This document shows, piece after piece, positions 8,377 through 10,857 of a stretch of DNA of 10,857 nt; the stretch's first letter is position 1; the number at the start of each line of letters is the position of its first letter. The stretch covers positions 1-10,857 of the forward strand of contig JAOXYB010059134.1 in the NCBI GenBank assembly GCA_028565635.1, in the 5' to 3' direction. The position numbers and the translations under genes were made by a program. Source of the DNA: Phoronis ovalis (Eukaryota > Phoronida > Phoronidae). A model generated the notes under the pieces. It did no database searches, was not told where the DNA came from, and saw only the letters and a list, made by a program, of their open reading frames with translations.

Positions 8377-8646
8377 CTAAAACAGAATTTTAAGCATGGT
8401 CGCCATTGCAAAAATTAAGTTTGCTGATAAGCATGCAAGAGCCGCTTTGCTACAAGGTTCTTCACCTAATATTTTGCTATTGCAAAAGTTGTCATTACAA
8501 CAAGAACCGCATGCTGTTCCTGTGAATTTTTCCGAAGATGATTCAACACACGAAGACTCTGTGAAGCTCGTTGCAGTTCTTTGATCAGACTCATCTTGGG
8601 CACATCCTCGAGCAGCTGTCTGGGGACTTGCATTTTCAACATAACT
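8377..8646 (-). CDS. Exon 4 of Ly6-like gene: second half of Ly6 domain and GPI signal
   Basis: The acceptor ATATTTTAG at 8647 opens phase 0 at SYVENASP, continuing from YCW of exon 3. Residues RGCAQDES, SSCVES, ACGSCCNDNFCN complete the domain. A short spacer with small residues (GEEPCSKAA) and a hydrophobic end (LACLSANLIFAMATMLKILF) follow, then TAG. Ser227 or a neighbour is a plausible anchor-attachment residue. Confidence 0.83.
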   Translation of the reverse strand, partial: SYVENASPQTAARGCAQDESDQRTATSFTESSCVESSSEKFTGTACGSCCNDNFCNSKILGEEPCSKAALACLSANLIFAMATMLKILF

Positions 8647-10572
8647 CTAAAATATGCCAAAGGTTTGAACAGTCAGATGTAGAATTTGATGCCTATGATC
8701 TATGCAGATTCTATACCTTGAAAACATTTCTTAACATTCAACAAATTACATTCTCAATGAAATTTTTTTAACTGGCACATTCTGAGACATATGGAGATTA
8801 TTCTAGCCACCCGTGAAAAAGTGAAAAAAGACAATTTTATACTTTCGATTCTTAACAGTACATCCTTACCAGTAGATGTAAGCTTTTGGAAAAAAATCTT
8901 TATTTCAGAAACCATGCAGTCAGAATGTTACTTAGTATGCTGTCTTTTAATTCATGTGGTAAGTAACCGTTCAATTTGATTTGAAGCTTTATCTTTGTTG
9001 ATTTTTAAAATACAAGAGATATAATAAAATGTGAATGGAGTTTGAGTACTCACCCAGCAGTATGGTCCTTTGCAACTGCTGGTTTGGTTTATCTTGTCAG
9101 GTAGTTTAGCACTGCAATCATATCCTGTGCATTTGTAACAAGACACCTGTGCATTAGGAAAAATAGATTAATCATTTATATTTTATGGAAACTAGACAAA
9201 ATTTAATAATACTCTGTTGTTAGTGCTGCAAAATTTTGTATAATTATATGATTTTTTGTATGATATTTTTTTCAATATATAAAGTTAGCATATCACATGT
9301 CTATTTCTAAGAGTACATAATTATTTACCCATGTTGCTGGCACTATTGTTGAAGTGTTTGAGTCAGTATTGCTGTCTGTAGTTGATTGTATTGTGATAGC
9401 TGATGCTGCAGTTGCTGGTGCTGCACTTGTGGCTGGTGCTTCAGTTGATGGTATTCCTACTGTTGCTGCTCCAGCTGTTGTTGATGGTGCTACAGGTGTT
9501 GTAGCTGTTTGTAATACAGCTGTTGGTGCTGTAGTTGATTGTATTGTGGTAGCTGATGCTGCACTTGTGACTGGTGCTGCAGCTGTTGTTGATGGTACTA
9601 CAGTTGTTGCTGTTGTTTCAGATATCGATACTGTTCCATTTGATATTATTGTAGTTTGGCTTGAAAACACTACAAAGATTACAATTATAATTTAATTAAA
9701 TATTATAATGAACTTCAATGTCAATTATGCAAAGTTAGTGAAAATCTTTCTAATGAAAAAGTTGTTTATAAAGTTGTACATTATTCAGACCTCGAGGCAA
9801 GAACGTATGCCACACTCCATACACTTGATGAAAGCACTAGATTCACTAACATGTACCAAAGCACACAGGTTTCGAAATTAGAAGTAATTAATAAAGATAA
9901 TTTCTAAAATTCAAATGTTACATAAATAAATAAAAAAGTAACTCTTTTAAATATCAATTTGCCATAACAATTCTGCTTGTCTAAATTGATTAATTAAAAG
10001 AAATAAACAATAAAACTTGAATCTTAAAACTAGTGACAGTCAAACCTGATTTTTAATTTAATTAATATTTTCTAATTTATTGAACTGGATACATTTTGGG
10101 AAGGGATGTTTTTTAAGTTTTTAAAATTTCAATTTATTTGTTGCATATAGGGATAGTAAAAACACAACCTGGCAATATTTAATCTATTACATGACTCGGG
10201 TCAAAAACATCGATAGCACATTTTAACGAAAAACAATTATGTCTTAACATGAACTAAAGAAATTTATAAGATTAGGGTTTATTTATAATTATTTTGTAAA
10301 AGCAGATCATATGAACTTATACACAGCTTTTGTTGAATAGTGAAAAGAAATGGAATTTTACCCTCTATAAAGAAATTAACCTATAGTGTTTAACTTACAG
10401 AGTTTTTGTGTTGTACTAAAAGTTATTTAACACATAATTATAGTAATTAAAGCAAAAACCCTTTAAAAGCTTGTTTGAAATAAAGATTGGTTCATTTTAT
10501 CAGTTAGTTAAATTAATACTCACCCGTAAACAACCCTGCAGCATATAAAATTGTCACTACATAGTCTCTCAT
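8377..10572 (-). CDS. GPI-anchored Ly6/uPAR-domain protein with mucin-like stalk
   Basis: Four minus-strand exons, 10572-10524, 9669-9329, 9146-9054 and 8646-8377, join in frame to a predicted 250-residue protein. Their order is signal peptide (about 1-20), Thr/Ser/Ala/Pro-rich stalk (about 21-130), Ly6 domain (131-217) and hydrophobic tail (229-250) typical of GPI-anchor addition. Ly6 cysteines are at 133, 136, 141, 155, 160, 176, 194, 210, 211 and 216, with the hallmark CCNDNFCN; Cys207 is extra. All junctions are GT..AG and their phases (1, 0, 0) agree, which strongly supports the model. Sequons NQT (150) and NAS (166) lie in the domain. Such proteins sit on the outer cell surface and in insects act in septate junctions, channel control or sleep. 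The specific family member is not recognised. It is convergent with SMIM8. Confidence 0.82.
9054..9146 (-). CDS. Exon 3 of Ly6-like gene: first half of Ly6 domain
   Basis: This exon has 31 codons in phase 0, from VSCYKCTGYDC to SCKGPYCW. It supplies the first five Ly6 cysteines, starting with the usual CxxC just after the domain start. The acceptor is AATGCACAG at 9147; the donor is TGG/GTGAGT at 9053. Confidence 0.82.
9329..9669 (-). CDS. Exon 2 of Ly6-like gene: mucin-like stalk
   Basis: The acceptor is CTTTGTAG at 9670; the donor is TGG/GTAAAT at 9328. With the split first codon it encodes 114 residues, mostly Thr, Ser, Ala, Pro and Val, with no cysteine. Repeated motifs PSTTAAAP, ATTIQSTT and ITIQSTT suggest dense O-glycosylation. 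Sequons NGT and NTS are near its ends. The antisense frame is also open because of the repetitive codons, and is not a gene. Confidence 0.8.
9378..9570. repeat. Internal coding repeat, 153-bp period
   Basis: The plus-strand words starting GTAGTTGATTGTATTGTG at 9378 and 9531 are 153 bases (51 codons) apart and remain near-identical for over 30 bases. The surrounding TGGTGCTGC words are also repetitive. The exon probably grew by tandem duplication in frame. Confidence 0.7.
9785..9847 (-). pseudogene. Possible relic or alternative Ly6 first-half exon in intron 1
   Basis: On the minus strand the frame SESSAFIKCMECGIRSCLEV ends at TGA 9787-9785. Its cysteine spacing, C-x2-C-x4-C, equals that of exon 3 (SCYKCTGYDC). 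An AG acceptor (GTTAG) sits at its start, but the frame needs phase 2 from upstream while exon 1 supplies phase 1. The only nearby donor, GAG/GTCTGA, is weak. It may be a decayed exon copy or chance. Confidence 0.25.
10524..10572 (-). CDS. Exon 1 of Ly6-like gene: start and signal peptide
   Basis: The ATG at 10572 encodes MRDYVVTILYAAGLFT and one base of the next codon, then the strong donor GTGAGT. With exon 2 the split codon becomes GTG (Val). The basic residue followed by a hydrophobic core fits a signal peptide whose cleavage would fall just inside exon 2, near VFSS. AAA precedes the ATG, a favourable context. Confidence 0.75.
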
Positions 10573-10857
10573 TTTGGAAAAAATTTAAACCATGTAATAT
10601 AAATAAAATTATAATTTTGGTGATTGCGTTGAGCTTAACAATTACGTTTTGAAATAAGAAATGTTGCAATGAACTGTTTTTTGCTGTATGCTGATATGCT
10701 TCTTAGAAACGAAATGTGCAGATGATGCATAACAGGTACAGATATCTTCCTTATGTGATAAGTGTCTGTCCAGGAAGAGTCAAGCCTGTCCGCCGAAAAT
10801 GTTACTGTACAACTACATACCTACATACATGGTCATATGTAGCATATTTTTAACATA
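10573..10857 (-). promoter_or_regulatory. Upstream region of the Ly6-like gene
   Basis: This stretch should contain the 5' UTR and perhaps the promoter of the minus-strand gene. A GC-richer patch with CGGCGG-type sequence lies at about 10775-10800, and GATA-type CTTATC words are on the minus strand near 10755-10760. No TATA box in a convincing position or confident start site was found. Confidence 0.3.

Noticed and set aside
8396-8584. 62-codon plus-strand frame
   Set aside because: Antisense to the last exon of the Ly6-like gene, whose cysteine pattern and frame are convincing.
8466-8660. 64-codon minus-strand frame starting with an ATG-like codon
   Set aside because: It is on the right strand but in the wrong frame: it runs through the acceptor at 8647, lacks the Ly6 cysteines, and the alternative frame joins exon 3 in phase.
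9354-9695. 113-codon plus-strand frame rich in Val, Ala and Gly
   Set aside because: It is antisense to the mucin-like exon. Its openness follows from the repetitive Thr/Ser/Ala codons, and the sense exon has matching splice sites and phases.
1-10857. tRNA, rRNA or CRISPR features
   Set aside because: Read for conserved tRNA arm words and regular repeat-spacer structure on both strands; none was seen.

Overview
The window is AT-rich, intron-bearing animal DNA. Canonical GT..AG splice sites, AATAAA signals, short exons and long empty stretches rule out a prokaryote. The proteins (PSMG4, SMIM8, a Ly6/uPAR-type GPI-anchored protein) are metazoan. Divergence from the vertebrate forms, low GC and short introns suggest an invertebrate, perhaps an arthropod; the sequence alone does not settle the clade.

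Layout. Bases 1 to about 3950 hold no gene I can support. They contain an imperfect inverted repeat (179-411, MITE-like), a repeat-derived block with nested palindromes and a GAAA microsatellite (about 1435-2125), and a 47-bp-period tandem repeat (3521-3599). A GC-richer patch near 3960-4050 carries a perfect CTCF-type site and a Grainyhead/CP2-type palindrome. It is the best promoter candidate for the plus-strand pair that follows: PSMG4 (4808-5206, one uninterrupted coding exon) and, only 56 bases later, SMIM8 (from 5263). SMIM8 has one first exon and two alternative last coding exons, 2a (5529-5696) and 2b (6104-6262). Each starts in phase 0, encodes a homologous membrane segment and has its own stop. 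Exon 2b gives the conserved 97-residue SMIM8; exon 2a is a diverged duplicate giving a 100-residue form. An AATAAA lies at 6439-6444.

Convergent to this pair is a four-exon minus-strand gene (10572 to 8377). The exons join in frame to a predicted 250-residue protein: signal peptide, a Thr/Ser/Ala-rich mucin-like stalk with an internal 51-residue repeat, a Ly6/uPAR domain ending in CCNDNFCN, and a hydrophobic GPI-anchor tail. Its poly(A) candidates are at 8357-8362 and 7572-7577. No gene is seen in 6470-7550 between the convergent 3' ends.

The most interesting features are the duplicated alternative terminal exon of SMIM8 and the very tight PSMG4-SMIM8 spacing. That spacing implies a bicistronic mRNA, a shared leader spliced to two ORFs, or an SMIM8 promoter inside PSMG4. 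PSMG4 and SMIM8 have no known joint pathway, so their link here is transcriptional, not functional.
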